From Archaeoglobus sp. (GTDB lineage Archaea; Halobacteriota; Archaeoglobi; Archaeoglobales; Archaeoglobaceae): 64,000 bases of DNA. Shown in pieces: positions 1-8,276 of this stretch. Below the pieces are notes generated by a model, which saw only the letters and a program-made list of their open reading frames with translations, searched no databases and was not told where the DNA came from. The stretch's first letter is position 1, and each line of letters starts with the position of its first letter. The position numbers and the translations under genes are program-made. The stretch spans positions 18,496 through 82,495 of the forward strand of contig NZ_JACDNT010000005.1 of assembly GCF_017656475.1 (NCBI RefSeq), in the 5' to 3' direction.

Positions 1-896
1 CATACAACCACTTCTTTTAGCTTTTTGACGGATTCAATATCGCGGAAAAAGGGGTCTGCGAGCACGACATGGTCGCAGAGTTGAAGCAAGGACTTTATTC
101 TTGCTTTCACATCTTCAGCACTCCCGCTTATGGTGAAGTTATCGAGCAGGAAGTCTCTATACTTGAAAAGAGCCTCGGCCCCCTCACAGTCCGCAATACT
201 TCCTCCTTCCCATCTTGTTCTAACGAGGGACATGATGTCCACTTTCAGCAGCTCATTAGCAATTCTCTCAAACTGGAACTCCTCTATGAGCCTCCTGCTA
301 CCTGTGAAGACTATTGCTGCTGCTAATAACAGGTCTTCTTCATTGTTGCTCGGTAAAATCAAAGCAGGACCGTAGGCTGCCTTGAATGGTGTGTCAGCAT
401 AGCGGAGAAGCCACGATATGAACTCCTCTTTCACCGAATTAAACAGAACGCCATCCGTCCCTTTAGAGAGAGCGGTGGTCATTGGGGATCCTGCACCGAC
501 AACAACAGGAACGTCAAGATCTTTCAAAAAATCTAAACATTTTTTGAGCCTCCCATATCCTTCCTTTGGGTCTGCGTAGCTTCCCGCTCCTACCCCGACA
601 ATGAATCTGTCACCGTATCTTTCTCTCAGCCTTTCAACGCCCGAAACTATTCTTTCACAACCTTTCTGTGCTGAAAGAACCCCGAATCCGACTTTCAGAT
701 TACTGCATGAGCTAACAACATCAGCCACCTTGAATGGGTCTTCAAATCCCTCAAATTCCCCAATCCATATTACTCTGACTCCGGCCTTTTCGGCAATTTT
801 GACTCTTTCCTCTATCTCCTTTTCGCTCAAATCGCCGTTTATGTTCAGACCAACCTTACCAATCGAGAAGTTTTTTGACCTTGGGTAGTTTCTCAT
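1..896 (-). CDS. Luciferase-like (F420-dependent type) oxidoreductase, 3' end outside window
   Basis: The leftward frame is open from an ATG at 896 to the window edge (about 298 residues, no stop seen). It reads as a TIM-barrel protein of the bacterial luciferase-like / methylenetetrahydromethanopterin reductase superfamily: early GLNING, then repeated strand-helix units such as [28 protein letters not shown] and [10 protein letters not shown]. Members of this superfamily in methanogens and Archaeoglobus commonly use coenzyme F420, but the substrate cannot be told here. It is unlikely to be Mer itself because the N-terminus differs. The start lies 41 nt inside the end of the upstream gene, suggesting translational coupling. 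Family members are about 330 residues, so roughly 30 are missing. Family confidence is good, function low. Confidence 0.7.
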   Translation of the reverse strand, partial: MRNYPRSKNFSIGKVGLNINGDLSEKEIEERVKIAEKAGVRVIWIGEFEGFEDPFKVADVVSSCSNLKVGFGVLSAQKGCERIVSGVERLRERYGDRFIVGVGAGSYADPKEGYGRLKKCLDFLKDLDVPVVVGAGSPMTTALSKGTDGVLFNSVKEEFISWLLRYADTPFKAAYGPALILPSNNEEDLLLAAAIVFTGSRRLIEEFQFERIANELLKVDIMSLVRTRWEGGSIADCEGAEALFKYRDFLLDNFTISGSAEDVKARIKSLLQLCDHVVLADPFFRDIESVKKLKEVVV

Positions 897-1386
897 CCTT
901 TTTCTCTTCCTTGGACTCGACGATGCTTTCAGACTTCGTTTTCGGTCTGTATCCGAGCCTGTCCCCGTAGAGTTCAACTACGAACTTCGCTGCGATCTTT
1001 GCTAGGTCGTACATCTTCGCCTCCGTGAGCTCCCTGAACTCAGTTCTGCGTTTATCTTTTCTCTTGTCAACGTAGTATAAGCAGAAAAGACACCTGTAGG
1101 GAGATATGGGTGTGGGCTCCTTGTCAGAAAACACGTCTTCGAAAGTCTCAACAGCGCAGTAAGCTCCATCGCTGAACTTGCAGAACCTCACCCTCTCATC
1201 TGCAACCTCCTTAGCCACCCTCATAAATTCGTTCAACTCGCCTGTAACCTCTGCCTTCTTTCCCCTTTTGAAAAAGTACCACTCAAGAAGAAGGTAGACG
1301 AACTCGGATGGAGTGACGCCAGACTCCTCGCACTTTTTCATCAACAGTCTTTCCATATCTGGCGGAATTTCCACTGTTATCTTCAT
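856..1386 (-). CDS. Ribbon-helix-helix-like protein with cysteine cluster
   Basis: This 176-residue protein begins with a short strand and two helices ([36 protein letters not shown]), the pattern of an RHH DNA-binding domain, in about residues 1-40. The middle carries cysteines ([20 protein letters not shown]) that could bind metal, and the C-terminus is lysine/glutamate rich. Its ATG overlaps the stop of the actin-like gene by four bases (ATGA), so the two are coupled. By position it could be a DNA-binding adaptor of the actin-like protein, as ParR is for ParM, but I recognise no ParR sequence. No specific function is known to me. Confidence 0.6.
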   Translation of the reverse strand: MKITVEIPPDMERLLMKKCEESGVTPSEFVYLLLEWYFFKRGKKAEVTGELNEFMRVAKEVADERVRFCKFSDGAYCAVETFEDVFSDKEPTPISPYRCLFCLYYVDKRKDKRRTEFRELTEAKMYDLAKIAAKFVVELYGDRLGYRPKTKSESIVESKEEKKDEKLPKVKKLLDW

Positions 1387-2384
1387 TTCTTGCTCTTCCT
1401 CCCTTTCTTGGTCTCTTCAGCGTCGAGAATTTCGGCTTCAGCCTCCACCTTTCCTCCTTTCTCCTCCTCAACAAGTGACTTAGCGAGGATGTAGTATCCG
1501 ATGGAGTTAGCCTTTATCGGCTCATCAGGTCTTTTGACGTCCCCAATATCGCTGAAGCTCTCCTTGAACATCTCGTAAACTCCGGGCAGCATGCTTCCTC
1601 CACCTGTAATTGCGAAGTTCTCCACCAGCGTCGTCGATAATCCCTCAAGAACGAGCTTAACCCTGCTCGCTATCCTTTCCACCCACGTTTTTACGTAGCC
1701 TTCATACTCCGGCATTATTTCGTCCCTGCTGACGCTTACCTTCTTTCCTCCCCTTATCCTTCCAATTTCGTATCCCTCTGTAGTAAGGAGCTTGGTCATC
1801 TCTTCAGGAGTTATGCTGATACCAATCCTGTTTCTGACAGCGACTTCAAGGTTCTCGTAAAGCTTGTCAACACCCATCAGCATCGTATCTCCTTTGAGGT
1901 ACTCCATGTCTGCAATTACGAGCACATCAGTCGTTCCAAAGCCTATATCGACACACACTCCGGTTTCCATCCCCATGTAAGCCATAGTTCCAACAGGCTC
2001 AGGAAATATCAGAACCTTCGAATTTAAAGCGGATTCAAGCTCTTTTTTCAGCTCTTCTCTCTCCTTTCGAGACGATTTAACGGGAAGCCCTGTTGCTATA
2101 ATCCCGTTCTTCACCTTGAGTTTGCTTAGACCGTATTTTGCAAGTTCGAGGTAAGAAGTGTGCAGCACCCTACCCTCATGAAGGGGTCTGAGAACTTCAA
2201 CGTTTTCCATCGACTGGACTATGGAAAGAGCCTCGTCGCCAATATAAACGCTCTTAGTCTCCCCCTTCAGACTCCAGTCCTTCTCTTCACCATAAGCCAC
2301 AATGGAAGGATAAAGCAGAACATTTTTACCATCCGCAGTTATCTTGGTGTAATTCGTGCCAATGTCAAGACCAACCGGTTGCAT
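1383..2384 (-). CDS. Actin-like ATPase (ParM/Ta0583-type)
   Basis: The 333-residue protein has the actin-fold signatures: phosphate-1 motif GLDIGTNYTK at residues 5-14, phosphate-2 motif VCVDIGFGTTDVLVI in the middle, and adenosine motif ITGGGSMLPG near residue 265. The tail is charged (KKGRKSKK). I start it at 2384 rather than at an upstream in-frame codon at 2459: homology to actins begins at once, and a TATA-like TTTTTATATT sits about 20-30 nt upstream, as for a leaderless archaeal gene. Polymer-forming relatives segregate DNA or shape cells. Coupling to a downstream RHH-like gene suggests a DNA-linked role, which is an inference. Confidence 0.8.
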   Translation of the reverse strand: MQPVGLDIGTNYTKITADGKNVLLYPSIVAYGEEKDWSLKGETKSVYIGDEALSIVQSMENVEVLRPLHEGRVLHTSYLELAKYGLSKLKVKNGIIATGLPVKSSRKEREELKKELESALNSKVLIFPEPVGTMAYMGMETGVCVDIGFGTTDVLVIADMEYLKGDTMLMGVDKLYENLEVAVRNRIGISITPEEMTKLLTTEGYEIGRIRGGKKVSVSRDEIMPEYEGYVKTWVERIASRVKLVLEGLSTTLVENFAITGGGSMLPGVYEMFKESFSDIGDVKRPDEPIKANSIGYYILAKSLVEEEKGGKVEAEAEILDAEETKKGRKSKK

Positions 2385-2457
2385 GTTTTCAGTAGATTTA
2401 CCAATATAAAAAATTTCTTCGGGATAGGTTTTTAAAGGTGTGGAACGATAAAAAACC

Positions 2458-3033
2458 ATGGTAAAAATCAGGCTTCACACGACAGTGTCATCTGATACAG
2501 TGAGGAAAATCGAGGATTTGAAGAAAAAATACAGGACAACAAGCAGCGTAGTTGAAAAGGCAGTTGATTTGCTTTATGCTTCTGACAACCTTAGCAGTTT
2601 AAGAGAAGATGACATACTAATCCTCGCATTTGTCAAAGAGCTGAACTTCATGCTGTGTGCGAAGGACCACTACACCGCCCTCGCTGAGTGTGATGCTGAG
2701 AGGGCTGTGAAAGAAAGTATGATTGAGATGGCCGTCAAGTACCTCTCGAAGAAGCCGATAAGCGACCTCGATTTTGAAGATTTGCTTAAAACTGTTGGAA
2801 AGCTCTGGAACCTGTTGAACAGGGCTGAGCATGCTGAGGTGCAGAGGGACGGGGAGAAGATAAACTTCGTCTTCTATCACGACATGAGAAGCGAAGCCGT
2901 CTCGAAACTCCACCTTAACCTGTTAAGGTATCTCTACGAAAAGTACTACAGCAAAAAGTATGAAATGAAGGTCGATACCATAACCGTAAACGGCTTCTCA
3001 GTACTCTTCCTCCCAAAGAAGTCCGTTAATTGA
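2458..3033 (+). CDS. Hypothetical protein, RHH-like N-terminus
   Basis: This 191-residue protein diverges from the actin-like gene. Its N-terminus (MVKIRLHTTVSSDTVRKIEDLKKKYRTTSSVVEKAVDLLYAS) again fits a ribbon-helix-helix domain; the rest is mostly helical with no catalytic motif I recognise. A TATA-like TTTTTAAA lies around 2428-2436, about 25 nt before the ATG, implying a leaderless or near-leaderless transcript. Its 3' end overlaps the convergent alcohol dehydrogenase gene by 36 bp. The intergenic region shared with the actin-like gene makes it a possible regulator of that operon. Confidence 0.6.
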   Translation: MVKIRLHTTVSSDTVRKIEDLKKKYRTTSSVVEKAVDLLYASDNLSSLREDDILILAFVKELNFMLCAKDHYTALAECDAERAVKESMIEMAVKYLSKKPISDLDFEDLLKTVGKLWNLLNRAEHAEVQRDGEKINFVFYHDMRSEAVSKLHLNLLRYLYEKYYSKKYEMKVDTITVNGFSVLFLPKKSVN

Positions 3034-4140
3034 CTTTCTCACGACCTCCCTAACATCCTCTTTTCTCACGATTCTGGGATTTCTCTGAACGTGCTTTTCG
3101 CTAAGGAAAATTCTTTCGGTAATCTCCTCAACGTCATCCTCACTCGTTCCAACGTCACTCAGCCTGTAGGGAATTCCAACATCCTTTAATAGCTTGGCAA
3201 AACCGATTCCTGCTTTAAGGGCTGTTTCTCTCAAAGATTTGCCCTCCTCACCGAGGGCTCTCGCAATCCTCGCATGCTTCTCAAGGTTCGCGATGGCGTT
3301 GTACTGCAGAACGTAAGGCATCGTCATCCCTACACTCCTGCCGTGGGGGCTGTTGTGGATGTGGTTGTGCGCATAGCCGAGCGCATGCCCCAATGAAGTC
3401 CCGGCGGAGTTGAAGGCAATTCCTGCGAGAAGAGAAGCAAATGCCATTTGAATTTTGGCTTTAACATTCCCACCATTCGCATAAGCTTCCCTCAAAGCGT
3501 TCGGTATAATTCTGAAAGCCCTCTCAGCAAACATGTCCGAGACTGGATTTGAGTATAGAGACGTGTACGCCTCGATGGCGTGGCAGAGTGCATCTATACC
3601 AGAGCTTGCTGTCACGTGCTGAGGTGCGGAAATCGTAAGCTTTGGATCAACTAAAGCTGTATCGGCATAGAGAGATTCGTCGTCGAAGACATACTTAACC
3701 TCTCTTCCCGGAATTTTGAAGACTGCGAGTTTTGTGACTTCAGAACCTGTGCCTGCCGTTGTTGGACAGAGTATCAGCTTGCATTTTCTCTCAGGCAGCT
3801 TTTTTTCCATCAAATCCAGCGCTTTAACTTTTTCTCCTCCGGCAACAGCTGTAAGCTTTGCAACATCAAGAGTGCTCCCTCCTCCAACACCCACCACTGT
3901 GTCGAAGGTGAATTGGTCAACGATTTCATCAACAACGCTTATTTCTGGCTCTGGCTCTACATCCGAAAAAACCTCGTAGTCGAAGCTGAAGTCCTGCTCT
4001 TCAACAAACTTTTTGACAGCCCTGTCAACGATGAAGATTACTTTTCTACCCTTAAGCCTCTCAACTTCCTCCTCAAGGCTGCACAGCCTCCCCCATCCGA
4101 AAACGATTCTCACACAGAAAAATTCAAAGCTTTCATCCAA
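2998..4140 (-). CDS. Iron-type (group III) alcohol dehydrogenase
   Basis: The 380 residues match the family length. Visible features are the dinucleotide-binding GGGSTLDVAKLTAV, the GTGSEVT stretch, and the metal site formed by GIDALCHAIEAYTS and SLGHALGYAHNHIHNSPHG, which supplies the conserved aspartate and histidines. It should oxidise alcohols or reduce aldehydes with NAD(P) in the cytoplasm; the substrate is unknown. It overlaps the upstream permease gene by 8 nt and is the last gene of a tightly packed leftward cluster holding 3-hydroxyacyl-CoA dehydrogenase, epimerase and ThDP-enzyme genes, so it probably serves the same pathway. Confidence 0.88.
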   Translation of the reverse strand: MDESFEFFCVRIVFGWGRLCSLEEEVERLKGRKVIFIVDRAVKKFVEEQDFSFDYEVFSDVEPEPEISVVDEIVDQFTFDTVVGVGGGSTLDVAKLTAVAGGEKVKALDLMEKKLPERKCKLILCPTTAGTGSEVTKLAVFKIPGREVKYVFDDESLYADTALVDPKLTISAPQHVTASSGIDALCHAIEAYTSLYSNPVSDMFAERAFRIIPNALREAYANGGNVKAKIQMAFASLLAGIAFNSAGTSLGHALGYAHNHIHNSPHGRSVGMTMPYVLQYNAIANLEKHARIARALGEEGKSLRETALKAGIGFAKLLKDVGIPYRLSDVGTSEDDVEEITERIFLSEKHVQRNPRIVRKEDVREVVRKSINGLLWEEEY

Positions 4141-4867
4141 TCAAACCACCTCCATATCTCAGACTCACCACCAAAGAGAGTAAAACGACAACTCCAAGAA
4201 TTATCCTCTTCAACCTCTCCCCATCCGTCCTCAAAAGTATTCTGCTCCCCACTAAGTATGCGATGAGGATGGAGGGAGCGAGAGTGAAAAAATCGGCCAG
4301 AATTTCGGAGTTAACATGGCCAAAGGCGAAAAACGCTGAGAGCGTGACGGTATCTATGACCACTAAATACGTAATCATAAAGCTCCTGATGTAGCTTGCC
4401 GCATAGCCCTGATTTGCAAGTGCGATTACGATTTGAGGGCCGTTGACGCCAGTTATAACCCCCATTGCTCCGCTGAGAAAACCCATGCTGAGGAAAAGTG
4501 GTTTGGTTCTTTTTACCTTTAAGTCCACACCAAAAAGCATGACGGCAGCCATAATTCCCATCCCAATTCCTATCGCAAGTCCAATGATTTCCTGAGGTAA
4601 GAAGCCGAAGAAAAGAATTCCCACGGCTATCCCGGAGAAGGCTCCCAGATAGATTTCCTTCAGACTGAAGTTCATCCTCTCCTTGAAAAGAAAAATCAGG
4701 TTAACAAATGATTCAAGGAGGATTATGAGAACCACGGCCTCTTTGGGGGGCATCAAATTGGAGAAGATTGGAGAGAGCAGAATGGCGCTGCCAAAGCCTG
4801 TCACAACTCTGACTGTAAAAGCGGTTAAGGTGAGAAGGAACATTGCAGCAATTGTTGGCTCATTCAT
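4133..4867 (-). CDS. TauE/SafE-family membrane permease
   Basis: The 244 residues are nearly all hydrophobic, with about eight predicted membrane segments. The paired glycine-rich halves are typical of the family (VVTGFGSAILLSPIF near the N-terminus and FLSGAMGVITGVNGPQIVIAL in the middle). TauE/SafE proteins are thought to export or import organic acids and sulfonates. The gene overlaps its upstream neighbour by 4 nt and its downstream neighbour by 8 nt, so it is part of one operon with the alcohol and hydroxyacyl-CoA dehydrogenases and may carry an acid substrate or product of that pathway. Confidence 0.8.
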   Translation of the reverse strand: MNEPTIAAMFLLTLTAFTVRVVTGFGSAILLSPIFSNLMPPKEAVVLIILLESFVNLIFLFKERMNFSLKEIYLGAFSGIAVGILFFGFLPQEIIGLAIGIGMGIMAAVMLFGVDLKVKRTKPLFLSMGFLSGAMGVITGVNGPQIVIALANQGYAASYIRSFMITYLVVIDTVTLSAFFAFGHVNSEILADFFTLAPSILIAYLVGSRILLRTDGERLKRIILGVVVLLSLVVSLRYGGGLIG

Positions 4868-5709
4868 TGCAGTCCCAGAAACTCCAGCAGTCTTCTTAGC
4901 TTCTCAACCCTCTCCTCATAGGCCTTAGGTCCGTATTCGTATATTCCCTTTCCTGCCTTCACTCCTACCTCTCCCCTCTCTATCTTCTCCTGCAGCCACT
5001 GAGGTGGCTTGAATTTCTCATCGCCAAACCTGTTGTAGAGGTAGAGGGAGGCGTAGTAGGCAACGTCAAGGCCGATGTAGTCGAGATTGCCAAGAGGGCC
5101 AAAGAGAGTGTAGAGAAGTCCAAGATGGTGCTTCCAAACTCTGTCAATCTCCTCACCTCCTACACCTTCTTCAATCATTTTCGAGGCTTCGCTGAGAACG
5201 GCTGCGTTAAACCTGTTTACGAGGGACTGACTTCTGCAAACAACGACCTCCTTTCCAAGCCCTTTCAAAAAACTCTCCACAAAGGAGATTTCCTCGCTGT
5301 CCGTGTATTTCGAAATAACGATTTCGACGAGGGGCATCACGTGTGGCGGGTTCATCCAGTGAACTCCCATAAACCTCGACGGATTCTCAAGTTTCTCCGC
5401 TATATCATCAACGCTTATAACAGACGTGTTGGAGCAGAGAGTAGCTTTGGTGAGCTTTTCAATCTCTCTTAGAACTTCAACTTTGGTGTTAAGGTCTTCA
5501 AAAACAGCTTCCATCACAATGTCACAGTCTCTGGCCTTTTCAAGGGAGGTCGTAAACTCCACTCTTCTCAAAAGCTCGTCTGGAATCTGCTCTCTTGCAG
5601 CCTCCAATGCCTTTTCGCTGACATCCTGCAGAATAACTTCATGCTTCTCTGCAATGGCCATAGCAATCCCTCTTCCCATTAGCCCCGCTCCAACCACCAT
5701 AACCTTCAT
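4864..5709 (-). CDS. 3-hydroxyacyl-CoA dehydrogenase
   Basis: This 281-residue protein opens with a Rossmann NAD motif (VMVVGAGLMGRGIAMAIAEKHEV) and contains VMEAVFEDLNTK, LCSNTSVISV, MGVHWMNPPHVMPLVEIV and the C-terminal substrate-domain pattern GLGKEVVVCRSQSLVNRFNAAVLSEA. It would oxidise (S)-3-hydroxyacyl-CoA to 3-ketoacyl-CoA, as in beta-oxidation, which is prominent in Archaeoglobus. The histidine in the MGVHWMNPP context fits the catalytic residue. Relatives act on non-CoA hydroxy acids such as gulonate, so the exact substrate is open. It overlaps both neighbours by four bases. Confidence 0.85.
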   Translation of the reverse strand: MKVMVVGAGLMGRGIAMAIAEKHEVILQDVSEKALEAAREQIPDELLRRVEFTTSLEKARDCDIVMEAVFEDLNTKVEVLREIEKLTKATLCSNTSVISVDDIAEKLENPSRFMGVHWMNPPHVMPLVEIVISKYTDSEEISFVESFLKGLGKEVVVCRSQSLVNRFNAAVLSEASKMIEEGVGGEEIDRVWKHHLGLLYTLFGPLGNLDYIGLDVAYYASLYLYNRFGDEKFKPPQWLQEKIERGEVGVKAGKGIYEYGPKAYEERVEKLRRLLEFLGLQ

Positions 5710-6632
5710 TCTTTCACCTCTGCAAGCGTTCTAAGGTGGTCTTCAACAATTTCCTCTGGATTTTTCCACCTTATCTCCCAGTCAAGCTCTTCAATTCTGC
5801 TGTATTTGTCAATAACTCCTGTTTTCTCCACCATTTCGGTCATGAGCGTCCATTGCTGAGCTATTTTTTTGCTTTCATCATCAATCCTGAATTTTGGTTT
5901 GAATTCAGGTATGAATTTCTTCACCGCTTTCATGATCTCCTTTATTGAGAGGACAACACCACCAGCGTTGAATATAGGTTGTGAAACGCAATCTTTACTG
6001 TAAAGCTTGAAAACAAGCTCTGCAGCATCCTTCACGTAGAGAACCGGGAGCTTGGCTTCCTGGGGCAAAGATATAACGGACGAACCTTTGAAGAAGGCAT
6101 CATCGATTAGGGATGAGAAAACAACACTTGCCCCCAAACCTTTCCTCAGGGGACCTATGAGGATTGGCAATCTCACAGCTCTGAAGTCTATCCCGTAGTT
6201 GTATCTGTAGTAAGTTCCGAGAATTTCGGAGCACGCCTTGGTTGCTCCATAAAAGGTTGTTGGGTCTCTGTAGGAGAATTCGGTAAAGGGATAGCTTTTC
6301 GGGCCGTAAACGGAATGGCTGCTGGTGAAAACGACTTTTTTCACGTCAAAAATCCTGCACGCTTCGAGTACGTTTAGTGTTCCTTCAGCATTTGCTCTAA
6401 ACGCATCCATGTGACTTTTTTCAGCCTTTATAGAAAGCTCTGCTGCGGTATGGATAATGCCATCAATATCGTGCTTCCTGAAAACCTCAGCAATATCTGA
6501 CCATGCTGTAATACTACCAAACTCGAAAACACCTTCCTTACTCTCCTTTAAATCGAGAATTACCGGAGATTCGAAGTGTCGAGCTACAACCCTTCCCAGA
6601 AATCCTGCTCCTCCTGTGATCAGTACCGCCAT
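5706..6632 (-). CDS. NAD-dependent epimerase/dehydratase (extended SDR)
   Basis: The 308 residues start with the SDR motif ITGGAGFLGRVVARHF. The active site is visible as TSSHSVYG followed by FYGATKACSEILGTYY (YxxxK). This is the extended SDR family containing nucleotide-sugar 4-epimerases. Its position between a hydroxyacyl-CoA dehydrogenase and a ThDP enzyme suggests it may instead act on another sugar or sugar-acid substrate. It overlaps the downstream gene by 4 nt and lies one base from the upstream one, so it is in the same operon. Confidence 0.82.
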   Translation of the reverse strand: MAVLITGGAGFLGRVVARHFESPVILDLKESKEGVFEFGSITAWSDIAEVFRKHDIDGIIHTAAELSIKAEKSHMDAFRANAEGTLNVLEACRIFDVKKVVFTSSHSVYGPKSYPFTEFSYRDPTTFYGATKACSEILGTYYRYNYGIDFRAVRLPILIGPLRKGLGASVVFSSLIDDAFFKGSSVISLPQEAKLPVLYVKDAAELVFKLYSKDCVSQPIFNAGGVVLSIKEIMKAVKKFIPEFKPKFRIDDESKKIAQQWTLMTEMVEKTGVIDKYSRIEELDWEIRWKNPEEIVEDHLRTLAEVKE

Positions 6633-6633
6633 C

Positions 6634-8265
6634 CTACCCCTCCGAACCGGTAAGAAGGTAGGCGAGGGGCGATATTTCTTCGAGCTTTACCCTCACGTCC
6701 AGAACCGCAGGCAATCCAGAGTCAAAAGCCCTGTTCACAGCACTCTTCACATCCTCTGCTTCCTCCACAATCTCCCCATACCCACCAAGGCTTTCGGCAA
6801 ACTTGTCGTACCTGGCGTTCGGGTTGAGCATAACCCCATACATTGCCCTTTCCGGTGATTTGGTCGAAAGAAGCCTCGTGTGATTAACAAGTCCCCATGC
6901 TGAATCATTTACCACGATAACAACGATCTGCAAGCCGTGCCTGACTGCCGTGTCTATCTCAGCGCCATTGAAGAGGAAGCTCCCGTCTCCCGTGACAACA
7001 AAAACTCTTTTTTCAGGTTCAGCCGCCTTTGCAGCTATTCCCATCGGAATGCCAGCCCCAAGATGACCGAATGGCCCCTGGGAGCTTATAATCTTGCCTT
7101 TTTTGAGGTAAAGTAAACCCCATGCCGTAGTCTCCCCTCCGTCGAGAATGACAATGTCATCCCTTCTTAAGACTTCATTCAGTTCCTTCATGAGCCTCTG
7201 GGGCTTCATGGGCTTCTCTTCTCCCTTTGCTGCTTCATCAAACATCCTGTCCACTCCCTCCATTATAGGTCTGGTCCAGTTCTCGAATCTCTTCTCACCC
7301 TTAAGCATTTCCAGAGCCTTGGAGAAGAAGAATCCTGCATCACAGTTTATTGCAACATCAACATACCTGTTTTTGGCGAGCTCGTAAGCATCTACATCAA
7401 CATGCACGGCTTTGCCTCTGAACTTCTGTCCAAAGCCTAAGAACTCGTCAAACCTCGTCCCAACGACAATAACCAAATCGCTTTGCATCACCGCAGGAGA
7501 CGCTGAGGCTTGACCAGCAAACAGGGGGTGGTCTGGAGAGATACAGCAACTTCCCAGCCCGCTCACGCAGACCGGAATTGAAAGCCTTTCAGCAAACGCT
7601 CGCATCAGATTTTCTGCTCTGCTCCAGTAAACTCCAGCCCCAACCACTAAGAGGGGCTTTTCTGCGTTCTGCAGCATTCCAAGAACTCTGTGGATGTATT
7701 CATCCTCACATCCCACCCTGCCGGTGTATCTGTAGTTACTCGGCTCTGCAAACTCAACCTCGCCCTCAAAGTCCGCATTCAAGACGTCCTTCGGGATTTC
7801 GAGAAGTGCAGGTCCGCACCTCCCGGACAGCGCTCTCCTGAAAGCCTCTTGGATGTATTCGTGTAGTCTGTGAGTGAAGGGTACGAGCCTTGACCACTTT
7901 GTATACTCTCTCACCCAGAGGTAGCCGTCAATCTCCTCGAAAGCCTCTCTATCGAGATTCTCGTACTTGCTGTGCCCTGCGATAGCTATTACAGGACTTG
8001 AGGCGTAATACGCCTGAGCTAAGGCGGGCATCAGATTTGCCAGTCCGGGACCGGTGGGGACAATGCAGAAACCCGGCCTTCTTGTAACTCTAGCGTAGCC
8101 GTCAGCGGCATTGCCTGCAGCCTGCTCGTGCCTTGTAAATACTACTTTCACACCTTCGGCCTCCAAATACTCACAGACTGGCAGAATTTCCCCGCTTGGC
8201 AAAGTAAAGGCACAGTCTATTCTCTCTTTCAACAAAGCTTTTGCAACAGCTTCAGCACCGTTCAT
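6634..8265 (-). CDS. ThDP-dependent enzyme, acetolactate synthase-like
   Basis: The 543 residues show the three-domain layout of acetolactate synthase, benzoylformate decarboxylase and oxalyl-CoA decarboxylase. The N-terminal ThDP-activating glutamate is in FTRHEQAAGNAADGYAR, and the C-terminal cofactor motif is GDGSFLFNGAEIDTAVRHGLQIVVIVVNDSAWG. No small regulatory subunit gene follows, and the surrounding operon is not isoleucine/valine biosynthesis (ilvC lies far away), so a catabolic decarboxylase or carboligase role is more likely than AHAS proper. Substrate not determined. Confidence 0.8.
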   Translation of the reverse strand: MNGAEAVAKALLKERIDCAFTLPSGEILPVCEYLEAEGVKVVFTRHEQAAGNAADGYARVTRRPGFCIVPTGPGLANLMPALAQAYYASSPVIAIAGHSKYENLDREAFEEIDGYLWVREYTKWSRLVPFTHRLHEYIQEAFRRALSGRCGPALLEIPKDVLNADFEGEVEFAEPSNYRYTGRVGCEDEYIHRVLGMLQNAEKPLLVVGAGVYWSRAENLMRAFAERLSIPVCVSGLGSCCISPDHPLFAGQASASPAVMQSDLVIVVGTRFDEFLGFGQKFRGKAVHVDVDAYELAKNRYVDVAINCDAGFFFSKALEMLKGEKRFENWTRPIMEGVDRMFDEAAKGEEKPMKPQRLMKELNEVLRRDDIVILDGGETTAWGLLYLKKGKIISSQGPFGHLGAGIPMGIAAKAAEPEKRVFVVTGDGSFLFNGAEIDTAVRHGLQIVVIVVNDSAWGLVNHTRLLSTKSPERAMYGVMLNPNARYDKFAESLGGYGEIVEEAEDVKSAVNRAFDSGLPAVLDVRVKLEEISPLAYLLTGSEG

Positions 8266-8276
8266 AACACCACCTG

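Noticed and set aside
2385..2459. Longer N-terminus of the actin-like protein (start at 2459)
   Set aside because: The extra 25 residues have no actin homology and would overlap the promoter of the divergent gene; the TATA box suits the start at 2384.
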